64,000 bases of DNA. It comes from Ascarosepion bandense. Its lineage: Eukaryota > Mollusca > Cephalopoda > Sepiida > Sepiidae. The notes beneath the pieces were generated by a model. That model made no database searches. It was given only the letters and a program-made list of their open reading frames with translations, and was not told the DNA's origin. Below, piece after piece: positions 22,165-30,115 of this stretch. The stretch covers positions 3,546,501-3,610,500 of the forward strand of contig JBBBDQ010001028.1 in assembly GCA_037127315.1 (NCBI GenBank), given 5' to 3'. The position numbers were made by a program, and so were the translations under genes. Every line of letters starts with the position of its first letter. Within the stretch, counting starts at the first letter, position 1.

Positions 22165-22740
22165 AAAGGACATGATTAGCTTAATTATATTATCGAAAAA
22201 TCTGAATTCATTATTGAAATCAGTATTTAAATCGCTATAAAACTAAGAAAAGTAAAGTAATTATTATATTAATTAAGGGAGAACTCATAGCTCCAGTTTC
22301 ATGACTGATGTTTCTTAAAATTCTCGAAATGTGTTTTGAAATTCAGTTATAAAATTGTTGTTTTTTTTTTTTCAAATACATTTGACTTGTTACTGCAATG
22401 TTTTATCTGCCTCATCTAAGCTTTCCAACAAAAAATAGGAAATGATTTGTATTCCTCGGCGCCATATTTTCTACTAAAAATAAAATTATTATCATTATAA
22501 AGCAGTCAACAATACAGCAAGGAAGGAAGTTATGAAATGAAACTTGTACAAAAATAGAAATCAGAATCATGTCTAAATACGAATCGTTGAAAGATTAACT
22601 GGTTCATGGAATACGAACATCTAAGTTTCGGGATGCAATGCAAATATTATAAAACAACCTCGTTAAAATACTTGTAATACTGAAACTACTTACCTGCAAT
22701 TAAACTACTTAATTTGGTAAAAGTTCATGTCTTTTGGGTC
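22165..22740. other. No recognisable feature
   Basis: AT-rich sequence upstream of the candidate exon; if that exon is real, this would be intron. Confidence 0.4.
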
Positions 22741-22759
22741 AAGATATTTTTGCTTACAG

Positions 22760-23030
22760 GCATTCCGCTATTATCAAGCACGAAACCTCAAGACAATGGC
22801 CTTTAAATTGTCAAACTCAACCAGTACAGAGGAATTGCTTGCCTTATACGAAAAATATAAGGCAGTGAAGACTAGTCTCTCTTCAATAAAGAAGCCATTA
22901 CAACAAGACTGAGAGAGTAAAATGGAAAAAGATTCACAACTATGTAGTCAGGTATCTGACAATGATATTTATCTAACTTAACATTTGGTTGCAGTTGAAA
23001 ATAAAAGCGGTCAACACTATGAGTGAAATA
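22760..23030 (+). CDS. Candidate 3'-terminal exon of an unidentified host gene
   Basis: A good splice-acceptor context (TTTTTGCTTACAG, ending at 22759) opens a phase-0 frame of 51 codons, [17 protein letters not shown] ... KKPLQQD, ending in TGA at 22910-22912. AATAAA lies at about 23000, some 88 bp after the stop, as expected for a last exon. The peptide is balanced and helical in character ([16 protein letters not shown]) and does not look like a repeat translation or a transposon protein. I do not recognise the family. The open frame also extends upstream to an ATG at 22727, so an unspliced 61-residue frame is a formal alternative. With no upstream exon in view the call is tentative. Confidence 0.42.
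23000..23005 (+). promoter_or_regulatory. Possible polyadenylation signal
   Basis: AATAAA about 88 bp after the stop codon of the candidate exon. Confidence 0.4.
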
Positions 23031-23100
23031 ACGAAGATTCGAACAACAGCAAAAGGTGCAGAGAGAGTGAGATTGTTTGACAAGAAAACCAAAAAACACT

Positions 23101-23101
23101 A

Positions 23102-23132
<31 letters not shown>

Positions 23133-23145
23133 TGCAGTGACTGAC

Positions 23146-23200
<55 letters not shown>

Positions 23201-23213
23201 TGCTGTGACTGAC

Positions 23214-23268
<55 letters not shown>

Positions 23269-23281
23269 TGCTGTGACTGAC

Positions 23282-23325
<44 letters not shown>

Positions 23326-23339
23326 ATATGAAGTGACTG

Positions 23340-23376
<37 letters not shown>

Positions 23377-23387
23377 TGCAGTGACTG

Positions 23388-23432
<45 letters not shown>

Positions 23433-23443
23433 TGAAGTGACTG

Positions 23444-23494
<51 letters not shown>
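23101..23494. repeat. (GATA)n array with regular GTGACTGA spacers
   Basis: Seven blocks of GATA units are separated by six copies of a spacer of type ATATG(C/A)(A/T)GTGACTGA(C/G)AT, near 23131, 23199, 23266, 23327, 23374 and 23430. Spacer-to-spacer distances are about 47-68 bp, so a longer unit (GATA block plus spacer) has itself been amplified. The long Tyr/Leu/Ser/Ile frames across this array are translations of the repeat. Confidence 0.95.
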
Positions 23495-23495
<1 letters not shown>

Positions 23496-23870
23496 GTTGA
23501 AACCTTTAATTTGAATAACTCGGTCGACCACTTGGGCCGACAGCTGTCAGTACAAATTATAACACAATGGACATGGCATGAATGCTCTGTCAAACTGTCA
23601 CTTAATCCTACGTTCCCAATTTCGTTAATTTTCTGAGGCGGAAATTTACTAAAAATATAAATCTATAGCAAAAAACAAAAAAACATTAAAAAAGATGACC
23701 CGAAAGCCGACTATCAATTAAACATGATCCAGCAAGTATTCCCTGTCTATCTACAAAAACAAACTCAGGTCTCTACATCTTGAATATTTATGGTTTATTT
23801 TTAACGCAATAAAAATTAAATATTTCTTTTCTGTGAATCTAATAAAATTAAAGGGCATATATTATTACTT
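23495..23870. other. No recognisable feature
   Basis: No gene or transposon terminus supported between the GATA array and the (TA)n tract at 23874. Confidence 0.4.
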
Positions 23871-23871
23871 A

Positions 23872-23873
<2 letters not shown>

Positions 23874-23928
<55 letters not shown>
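23874..23928. repeat. (TA)n microsatellite
   Basis: About 27 TA units shortly left of the Penelope left arm. Confidence 0.95.
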
Positions 23929-23929
<1 letters not shown>

Positions 23930-23962
23930 CATAGTGATGATCCACGTATACTGTCTTAATAT

Positions 23963-24172
23963 GTATAGGAAATAATATTAAAACGTTTTGAGTTCAAAAA
24001 TGTGTTTTTTTGAAAGTATTTGTTTATTTCTACTATTATATTTCATATTTCAGACCGCGCTCGGTCCTTCATCAGAAACAAATGATTTTAAAATTTGAAT
24101 TAGTAACGTATTTAGCAAGAATTTGCGAGAGTTTCTGTGAAGAGTCTGTTTACATCACGTGACGCGTTTGTG
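23963..24172 (-). repeat. Left inverted arm of the Penelope-like element
   Basis: Inverted copy of 25028-25236. On the minus strand it contains the hammerhead-like core at 24018-24083. Confidence 0.85.
24018..24083 (-). ncRNA. Hammerhead-ribozyme-like motif, copy 1
   Basis: Minus strand reads ATTTGTTT, CTGATGA, A, GGACCG-AGCG-CGGTCT, GAAA. CTGATGA and GAAA are the invariant hammerhead core. The 6-bp stem II (one G-U pair) closes a 4-nt loop between them. ATTTGTTT before the core is perfectly complementary to AAACAAAT further downstream, a possible helix I. After GAAA, ATAT-GAA-ATAT could form a short helix III, but 10-11 nt then separate it from the helix I strand, so the cleavage-site geometry is not canonical as read by eye. 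Hammerhead motifs are known in Penelope-like elements, which supports the call. Confidence 0.6.
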
Positions 24173-24342
24173 GAGAGAGTTTTTGTTTTTACATCAAGTG
24201 ACGTTGAAAGCGACAGATTTTTTAAAATTATATTTGTAAACATAAACCTATCTTTAATGCTTGTAACTTTGTTTTAGATAAAAAAAAATGTTTAAATGTA
24301 TCTAAAAGAGTTTCAAACATTTTTTAAATGTATCTAAAAAGT

Positions 24343-24775
24343 TTAGTTATTGAAGTATTTGTAAAGATTCAAAGCACCTAAGTCCCTATTTAACCCTAGC
24401 TTGTGTGTATTTAATTTTAAAATCCAGTATTGTTCTTTCATTCTGCGTGTGTATGTAGAACTAAAATTGGAGTCTATTAGTAAACATTTGCAATTTTCTA
24501 AGGTGTGACCCGGTTGATGGAAATGTGCTCCTACTTGGGAATATGGATTATTTTGGCGTATATTAAGTTTGTGATTATTGAAGCGAAATCTAAAGCTATT
24601 ACCGGATTCGCTCATATATCCACTATTGGGACATATTGAACAGAAGAGGAAGTATATGATGTTTTCGCTGTCACAAGTGAGGCGTGGTGGGTGCAATTTG
24701 ATTTTGGTGGTGAATATTGTGTCGTTTACGAAATGTTTACAAATTAGGCACCTGGGTTTCTGACATTCTAAATTC
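24343..24775 (-). pseudogene. Penelope-like GIY-YIG endonuclease domain
   Basis: The 117-residue frame and its upstream extension read CQKPRCLICKHFVND, a Cys-containing linker seen in Penelope-like proteins, then CDSENIIYFLFCSICPNSGY, MSESGNSFRFRFNNHK, SQVGAHFHQPGHTLEN and RMKEQYWILKL. This matches the GIY-YIG endonuclease domain: the usual VYLIxCxxCxxxYVGET appears as IIYFLFCSICPNSGYMSES, so the GIY and YIG signatures are altered, followed by R..F-N-N-H and the AxHFxxxGH block. In an intact element this domain is fused to the C-terminus of the reverse transcriptase. Here no RT motifs precede it, so it is a truncated copy. The stop at about 24343 is close to the natural C-terminus. Confidence 0.85.
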
Positions 24776-25027
24776 CCTGATAGGTTTGTGTTTTTTAGAT
24801 ATTTGTTAGAAGTGAGGATAGTTTGATAGGTTGGGTGTTTGTCTCATTGCATTTATGGGTGGTTTATCGAAAATGTCTTTGATTTTTTTGTTTGATTGGA
24901 GGTTCTTGTAATCATTTGGAGGTTCTTGTAATCATAGACAATTCACAATACAAACCATCACATTATTTTAGATACATTGATGATAATTTTCTTAGTATGG
25001 ACTCATGGAGTAGAAAAATTATGTAAT

Positions 25028-25229
25028 GTAAACAAACGCGTCACGTGATGAAAACAGAGTCTTCACAGACACTCTCGCGAAATCTCGCTAAATACGTTAC
25101 TAATTCAAATTTTAAAATCATTTTTTTCTGATAAAGGACTGAGGGCGGTCTGAAATATAAAATATAATAGAAATAAACAAATACTGTCAAAAAACACATT
25201 TTTGAACTCAAAACGTTTTAATATTCTTT

Positions 25230-25236
<7 letters not shown>
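25028..25236 (+). repeat. Right inverted arm of the Penelope-like element
   Basis: Inverted copy of 23963-24172. The hammerhead-like core here is damaged: CTGATAA at 25138-25144 replaces CTGATGA, while the stem GGACTG-AGGG-CGGTCT and GAAATAT are retained. Confidence 0.85.
25130..25190 (+). ncRNA. Hammerhead-like motif, copy 2, mutated core
   Basis: CTGATAA, stem-loop, GAAATAT. Loss of the invariant G at core position 8 predicts an inactive ribozyme, if the motif is one. Confidence 0.5.

Positions 25237-25264
<28 letters not shown>
25231..25264. repeat. (TA)n microsatellite
   Basis: About 16 TA units directly abut the Penelope right arm. Confidence 0.95.
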
Positions 25265-25267
<3 letters not shown>

Positions 25268-25375
25268 CACAATTAGTTTGCCATTTTAACTCAGCAGTTT
25301 CATGCCGACTTTGAAGTTTCGTGAGGACACCGTTATGAGGTTTTCACTCGTCAGGGCTGGTTTACCGTTAGTTAC
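25265..25375 (+). repeat. Dispersed repeat next to (TA)n, copy 1
   Basis: Contains TTTGAAGTTTCGTGAGGACA, ACCGTTATGAGG and GGCTGGTTT, also present in the same order at 45035-45125 (TTTCGAAGTTACGAGAG, ACCGTTATAATAACC, GGCTGGTTT). Both copies follow a (TA)n tract and ACTCA-rich start. The foldback repeat at 7261 shares the GACTTCGAAGTTTCG block. Confidence 0.65.
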
Positions 25376-25379
25376 CGGT

Positions 25380-25865
25380 TTTTTCTTAGATATATAAATC
25401 ATTGTGTAATTTTTGTGGGAATGGTCTTATTTGTAATTGGTTGACATTCTTTTCCCATTTGCTTCTTTCTTCTTTTTATTTTTATTCTTCAGATGTTTGA
25501 TTTATTTTGATTTTTATTGCTTTTTAGTGTACGCGTGAGTGGGTGTTTGTTTAATAGCCTTATATTTTTTATTTTGATTGGATTCTTTTGTGGTATTGAC
25601 CTCTTTTGTTTATTTTTATTTACTCAACTAAATAAAATGTTCAAGGTTTTAGATTTAATTTTTCATGTTGTTAATACACACTCATAAACATGGCCGATAT
25701 TTTTATTTATATTTCTTAATTCTATCTTAATATAGCTGATATATTTGTTGATCCATAATGTTATTAATTTATCTTGTCGATCTATCTTTCATACATAGGG
25801 TACAACTCGTTCAGAAATGTATAAACTATCAACTATGTACAACTGCAGGCTCAGATCAATGAATG
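25380..25865. other. No recognisable feature
   Basis: T-rich noncoding sequence; no gene supported. Confidence 0.45.
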
Positions 25866-25871
25866 AATATA

Positions 25872-25951
25872 GATTCTGTTGAATTAATCTTCCAACGTGG
25901 AAGATTCAGTTGAATTAATCATTCAATATGGAAGATTAATTCAACAGAATC
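25872..25951. repeat. Perfect inverted repeat with 23-bp arms
   Basis: GATTCTGTTGAATTAATCTT plus CCA (25872-25894) is exactly reverse-complemented at 25929-25951. The 34-nt loop contains a further partial direct copy (GAAGATTCAGTTGAATTAAT). It would fold into a long stable hairpin. Confidence 0.9.
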
Positions 25952-26218
25952 CACTGGATCTTATAGACTGGCGCTAAAGAGTCACAGAGAGCATTACCAA
26001 ATAGCAAAAGCCGTATCACGTAAAGATTTACAAATGCATCAACAACTAAAATGGATAACTGGCATTGTTAGAAGGTAACATAATATGACCATTATGTTGA
26101 CTTTCCACACTACTTCAAAATGTTAAGAAGGAAAATTTGATCCATGCTAGAATGGGCGACAACGGTGCGCATAAGAAGCTTATTTTTCTGAAAAACTCTT
26201 TTAAAAGAGAAATATATT

Positions 26219-26470
26219 TGTTGTGGATTCTTGTTTAGAAAACCACACAATATAATAATAACAAAAACAGATCTGAGAGGAAAAATGTAAGTATATTTAA
26301 TAAAAGATATACAACCTGTACACGGTTAGTAGATTCAGGAATACTTGTTAGTAGGAGTCATAGCTATTTATAGGTCCTGCGTAGTCTGCGTGTATTCTTG
26401 AGCACGGTTTGGCCGCCTTTGGCCAAGGTTTTTGTTAATCGGTGGCGATTTTGCTGCCGCCGCACAGCCC
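26219..26470 (-). repeat. 3' LTR of the Gypsy-type element
   Basis: Direct copy of 29055-29296, similar over about 26219-26400 and weaker beyond. In element orientation it is the downstream LTR. It ends in CAACA on the minus strand. Its inner boundary is uncertain. Confidence 0.75.
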
Positions 26471-26850
26471 TTGCACTTTTCCACCATCATTGCGATATCC
26501 TCATCCATTTTTGTCCAGTACACATAGCTTCTCATTAGTGTTCCCTGCGATTCTTCCCGGGTTGTCCAACATGAAAGTCTTTTAAGATTCTCTTTTGAAG
26601 TGACTTTGGTATCACGACCCTTTCATTATACAGTAGTACATTGTCACAAATTGAGAAACTATCTGCCAATTTTTTGTCTCTGTCTTCAGTTTTTTCTTTG
26701 TCGTGTTCATAAATCCATCCGCTTCTGCGTTTCTTCTTATCTCTAACAATGTAACCGGTAGTTCTTTAACCGTGTTACTTAGTACTTTGCTGATTTCATC
26801 CTCAGCTCTCGCTACTTTTATCCCGAATGGTAGACTGTTGTATCTGTATG
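26440..26850 (-). pseudogene. Integrase N-terminal zinc domain of the Gypsy-type element
   Basis: Minus-strand frames read VARAEDEISKVLSNTVKELP, then AEADGFMNTTKKKLKTETKN, then after a shift CDNVLLYNERVVIPKSLQKR, LKDFHVGQPGKN and, after another break, RSYVYWTKMDEDIAMMVEKC-KGC. This is the linker and HHCC zinc-binding domain that precede the integrase catalytic core (FHxGxxG ... W..M..DI ... CxxC). The frame then runs into the LTR with no D,D-35-E core, so about 300 residues of integrase are missing. Confidence 0.8.
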
Positions 26851-27320
26851 GACTTTTGTGCGTATTTATGCACAGTATTTTGGAACTTTCTATCGCTTAG
26901 GTCAATCTTTGAGAAAATTTTTCCACCATTAAGTTATTGAATATTTCTTCTGGGCTAAGCAACGGATAGTGATGGTCTTTAATTACATTATTCAGTCCCG
27001 TGAAAAAATCTGCACACACGCGGATTTCTTCCGACTTTTTAACATAAACAACCGGTGCTGCCCATTCACTGAAGTCAGTTTTCAAAATAAACCCAGTTTA
27101 CTCTAGCCTCTCCAATTCTTGGTCTATTTTGTCAATTGTGGCGAAAAGTACGTTTCTCTTTTTCCTAAATACAGGTTGAGCATTCTGTTCAAGCTCGATT
27201 TTCGCTTCAAATTTGTTGCAACGTCCTAACTCACTTGAAAATACTTCTGGGAATTCGTCGTGCAATTTCTCCTTCAATTTTGTGGCTTCCGAAATCTCAC
27301 AGTGTATTCTTTTACAAAAC
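26850..27320 (-). pseudogene. Reverse transcriptase N-terminal part of the Gypsy-type element
   Basis: Minus-strand pieces read MKTDFSEWAAPVVYVKKSEE, IRVCADFFTGLNNVI and HHYPLLSPEEIFNNL (fingers region: SxWxxPVVxVKK, RxCxDFxxLN), then, after a stop in the FSxxDL block, SKILCINTHKSPYRYNSLPF-GIKVA. The last piece is the L-x-I-N-T-H-K-G-L-Y-x-Y-N-R-L-P-F-G-I region of the palm. The sequence then joins directly to the pre-integrase linker, so the YVDD motif and RNase H are absent. Residues match the Ty3/Gypsy RT pattern. Confidence 0.85.
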
Positions 27321-27733
27321 TAACTAATAGCTAAATCCCATACATTGAATTTCTGCATCCAGCCAGTTCCTACTAGGCTGTCTGAATTTCTCATCACATA
27401 GATTTTTAATGTTTTTATTTCTCCTTGAAATTTTACGTTCACTATAATTTCACCTTCGAAATTTATCTTTTTCCCGGATTTTTTTTTTTTTTTTTTTACG
27501 GATTTAGCAATTTCTTTAGCGAGTAGCATGGTCGGCCTATTTAACTTCCGCCATGTTTGTAAGTTTATAATCGTCAAATCAGATCCCGAATCCAGCTGCA
27601 ATTTCATTTTTTTATTCAGAATTTCTATTTCAACGTATTTTCTGATATTTTCCTTATTTTCATCCTCCACTCTAGTAGACCTTACCCTACTAGGTTGGTT
27701 TTTATTTCTGCATACCATAGATTTGTGGCCCAT
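27320..27733 (-). pseudogene. Aspartic protease region with zinc knuckle, Gypsy-type pol
   Basis: The 137-residue frame starts in a CCHC zinc knuckle: the upstream extension reads CYRCGGW, and CRACGKMGHKSMVC fits C-x2-C-x4-H-x4-C of nucleocapsid-like Gag ends. It continues with YVEIEILNKKMKLQLDSGSD, LTIINLQTWRKL (active-site LDSGSD, where retroviral-type proteases have LDTGAD), a lysine run, then INFEGEIIVNVKFQGEI and LIGTDWM-type residues seen as LVGTGWMQKF. The catalytic Asp-Ser-Gly is intact. An 11-residue poly-Lys from a T-run at about 27480-27497 is unusual and may reflect a slippage mutation. Confidence 0.85.
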
Positions 27734-27931
27734 CTTACCACATGCTCGGCAAGTTTTGTATTTAAAAAGACAATCCTTAAACCAACGCCATCCACCACAT
27801 CTGTAGCATGTAGAAGAGGGAGGCTTGTTTTTACTGGATTCTTGTCAACCGTAGTGCTGTATTTTTTCTCTTTGGCATTATAATTTTGTTTGTCTGTGGG
27901 GAGGGTACAAAACGTAAATTTCTTTTACCTT

Positions 27932-28380
27932 TCAAATGTACGCTACTCCTGACTCTTCAATGTCCTTGCTATCTTTCTTTATGCTGAGGCATTTCTGGCA
28001 ATCTTCTGACAATTTTTGTAATGTTAGACCTGGCTCGTTTTGCAGTTTGGTCAGCATGCGTTTCCTCATTTTGCTGTCTTTGGCAGCAACTAGTCCTTGG
28101 ACAAATATGAGACACTTGAAATTGTCTGCGGTAAGTTCCGACAATTTAAAATCGTCACAATGTTTATTGACGATAGCTGCAAAAGTAGAATAGTCCTTGT
28201 TTTCGTCTTTTCTGAGATTAAGGCATTTCCACCTTTTATGGAACAACGAAGTTTTTGTGCTAAATAGCTCTGGGAGTCCTGTCACTGCCTCATTGAACGT
28301 AAGATCATTCGTTTTTTTAGTGAGAATATAGTCTACGAACTTGATGTGTTGGTTTGTGCCTAATTTCCTGAGTATAAGTG
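27932..28380 (-). pseudogene. Gag-like protein of the Gypsy-type element, partial
   Basis: The frame reads from about 28378 (SRTLILRKLGTNQHIKF) through FVDYILTKKTND, VTGLPELFSTKTSLFHKRWK, ENKDYSTFAAIVNKHCDDFK, LSELTADNFKCLIFVQGL, RMLTKLQNEPGLTLQKLSED and CQKCLSIKKDSKD before a stop at 27932. It has the helical, charged character of Ty3/Gypsy capsid domains (the RKDENKDYxxFAAxVNKHCDxF and LTxQKLxEDCQ blocks). The N-terminus runs into the 113-bp tandem duplications, so the start is unclear. The zinc knuckle lies downstream in another frame (27720-27830). Confidence 0.75.
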
Positions 28381-28615
28381 TACGGGAATCAACTTGTTTG
28401 TGGTCGATTTGTTTGAGTCAGTTTGTAGCACACTTTGTTAAAGTGATTCACGGGGGAGAAAAAAAGTTCGTCCCAATTTTTTTGTGCGACTTGTACGGGA
28501 ATCAACTTGTTTGTGGTCGATTTGTTTGAGTCAATTTGTAGCACACTTTGTTAAAGTGATTCACGGGGGAGAAAAAAAAGTTCGTCCCAATTTTTTTGTG
28601 CGACTTGTACGGGAA
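28378..28615 (-). repeat. 113-bp tandem duplication in the Gypsy leader
   Basis: Two nearly identical units start at 28381 and 28494 (TACGGGAATCAACTTGTTTG, TGGTCGATTTGTTTGAGTCA, AAAGTGATTCACGGGGGAGA, AGTTCGTCCCAATTTTTTTG), and a third start follows at 28608. The units differ by one substitution and one A-run length change. Confidence 0.93.
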
Positions 28616-28780
28616 TCTGTTACGCCAATTTTATGTTGTTGACTCCTCTTATGGGATTTTCGAGGTCCTCGACCCTAAGTCTTTTATCTTGGTGTTATGC
28701 GTAAGTTCGTTCGTTTTTGTTGCCAATTTGCTCTTTACAACTGATGTGACAACGTCTTTTTTCTCCGTGTGCATTTGTTA

Positions 28781-29054
28781 GAATCCTCGTCGTAAAACTG
28801 TTGTTTGGTGAGAATGTATTTTTCTCTCCTCGTGAACTTTTACAAATTGTTTTTTGGCGACTGACGTGAAACACGTATTTTCCTTCGCGTGAACTTATAC
28901 GAATCCTTCGTCACCAAATTGTTGTTTGGCGACTAACTTGAGAACGTATTTTTTTCTCTGCGTGAACTTGTACGAATCCTTCGTCGCCAAATTGTTGTTT
29001 GGCGCGAATGTATTTTTCCTCCGCGTGAACTTCTTCGAATCTTCGTCGCCAAAT
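28781..29054 (-). repeat. Leader tandem repeats with primer-binding-site-like units
   Basis: In element orientation each unit contains CAACAATTTGGCGACGAAG, then GATTCGTACAAGTTCACG. The copy next to the 5' LTR (29035-29054) is in the expected position for the tRNA primer-binding site, which begins TGGCGACGAAG after two extra bases. Similar units recur at about 28970, 28900, 28840 and 28781, spaced about 60-73 bp, with decay away from the LTR. Confidence 0.8.
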
Positions 29055-29296
29055 TGTTGAGTATTCTTGTTTAGAAAACCACGCAATATAATAATAAGAA
29101 AAAACAGATATGAAAGGACAATGTAAGTATATTTAATAAAAAAATATACAACCTGTACACGGTTAGTAGATTCAGGAATAATTATTAGTAGGAGTCAAAT
29201 ATATACAAGAAGTAACTCCGGGCAATAGTCTATATTCTTGCTGACCAACGAGCGGCGATTCAACTGCTCTGACAAATACCAACTTTAACAACAACA
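29055..29296 (-). repeat. 5' LTR of the Gypsy-type element
   Basis: Direct copy of the repeat at 26219. On the minus strand it starts TGTTGTTAAAG and ends CAACA, a TGT...ACA-type boundary, next to the primer-binding-site-like sequence. Confidence 0.78.
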
Positions 29297-29299
29297 CCC

Positions 29300-29890
29300 C
29301 GTTCTATGTAGGAAGGATTATTTGTATACCATGGAAGAGTCCCTAGAACATGTGATAGGGGTGACTCCCCAGCAATATTTAATGTGAAAGTCACGCTAAG
29401 TTATTTTTCTTGTACGGAAACGGATAAACTTGTCATTAATATTAGCGTTATAGATTGCACATTGCCTAAAGGTTTTTTAACAAAGGCTTTTTGACAAAAT
29501 AAAAAAGGCTAAAAAATAATTTGATTCTTGTTACGAATGATCTATATGTTTAATCATATTTTGACATTTATAATCGCACTGGGAAATTTTTTCATCATTA
29601 TTGTGATATATACTTATTTTCTATGGTTAGTGAATTTTAGTACAAGGACACTCACCTGCAACAATTTAATCTACAATTAATCCATGGTATAAGACACTTT
29701 CAGTCGGCGATTCTACATCTAAGCTCTGTGGAGGAAGGTAGATTTTAGCGTTATATACACAATGTAAACACACGCTAGTAACCGAAAGTGCTCAAATTCA
29801 TTATTGAATGCACAATGCATATATAGCGGTGAGTAGCTAAAAATTTTAAAGTCTACCATTTCTCCATAGTGTTCAACTGGCTGGCGAGAG
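29300..29890. other. No recognisable feature
   Basis: AT-rich sequence with no supported feature. Confidence 0.45.
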
Positions 29891-29891
29891 C

Positions 29892-29892
<1 letters not shown>

Positions 29893-29934
<42 letters not shown>
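29893..29934. repeat. (TA)n microsatellite
   Basis: About 21 TA units. Confidence 0.95.
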
Positions 29935-29937
<3 letters not shown>

Positions 29938-30055
29938 GAGTTATTACGCGACTTTGGTTTCTCCCATGAGTTATGTCTTCAGGCGATTTGCAATAACTGA
30001 TTTTACTGTTTACCGTTTAAAATGTGCCCTGGTCTAAGCTTATTATGACCAGAAA

Positions 30056-30059
<4 letters not shown>

Positions 30060-30109
<50 letters not shown>
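30060..30109. repeat. (TA)n microsatellite at a LINE 3' end
   Basis: About 25 TA units abut the 3' end of the minus-strand LINE A copy. Confidence 0.95.

Positions 30110-30115
<6 letters not shown>

Larger units (their letters stand above)
23963..25236 (-). mobile_element. Truncated Penelope-like element between inverted arms
   Basis: Two arms of about 210 bp face each other: 23963-24172 and 25028-25236. Shared blocks in inverted orientation include AATATTAAAACGTTTTGAGT, GAAATAAACAAATACT, AATTTTAAAATCATT, GCTAAATACGTTACTAATTC and CGCGTCACGTGATG. Between them, on the minus strand, lies the GIY-YIG endonuclease remnant. (TA)n tracts lie close to the outside of each arm. Terminal repeats in direct or inverted arrangement are typical of Penelope-like elements. 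The reverse transcriptase is missing. Confidence 0.8.
26219..29296 (-). mobile_element. Ty3/Gypsy-type LTR retrotransposon, internally deleted
   Basis: Two direct repeats (26219 to about 26470, and 29055-29296) flank minus-strand gag, zinc-knuckle, protease, partial reverse transcriptase and integrase zinc-domain pieces in the standard order. LTR blocks shared include ATTCTTGTTTAGAAAACCAC, AATGTAAGTATATTTAATAA and TATACAACCTGTACACGGTT. Intact elements of this class are about 5 kb or more; this is 3.1 kb. Most of RT, RNase H and the integrase core is deleted. No clear target duplication was found. LTR copies differ at many sites and by indels, so the insertion is not recent. Confidence 0.85.

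Noticed and set aside
23101..23494. Regularly spaced repeats resembling a CRISPR array
   Set aside because: The intervals are GATA microsatellite, not unique spacers, and the genome is animal.
22872..23593. Long minus-strand frames of Tyr-Leu-Ser-Ile repeats
   Set aside because: They are translations of the (GATA)n array, open in several frames because the tetranucleotide unit contains no stop on that strand.
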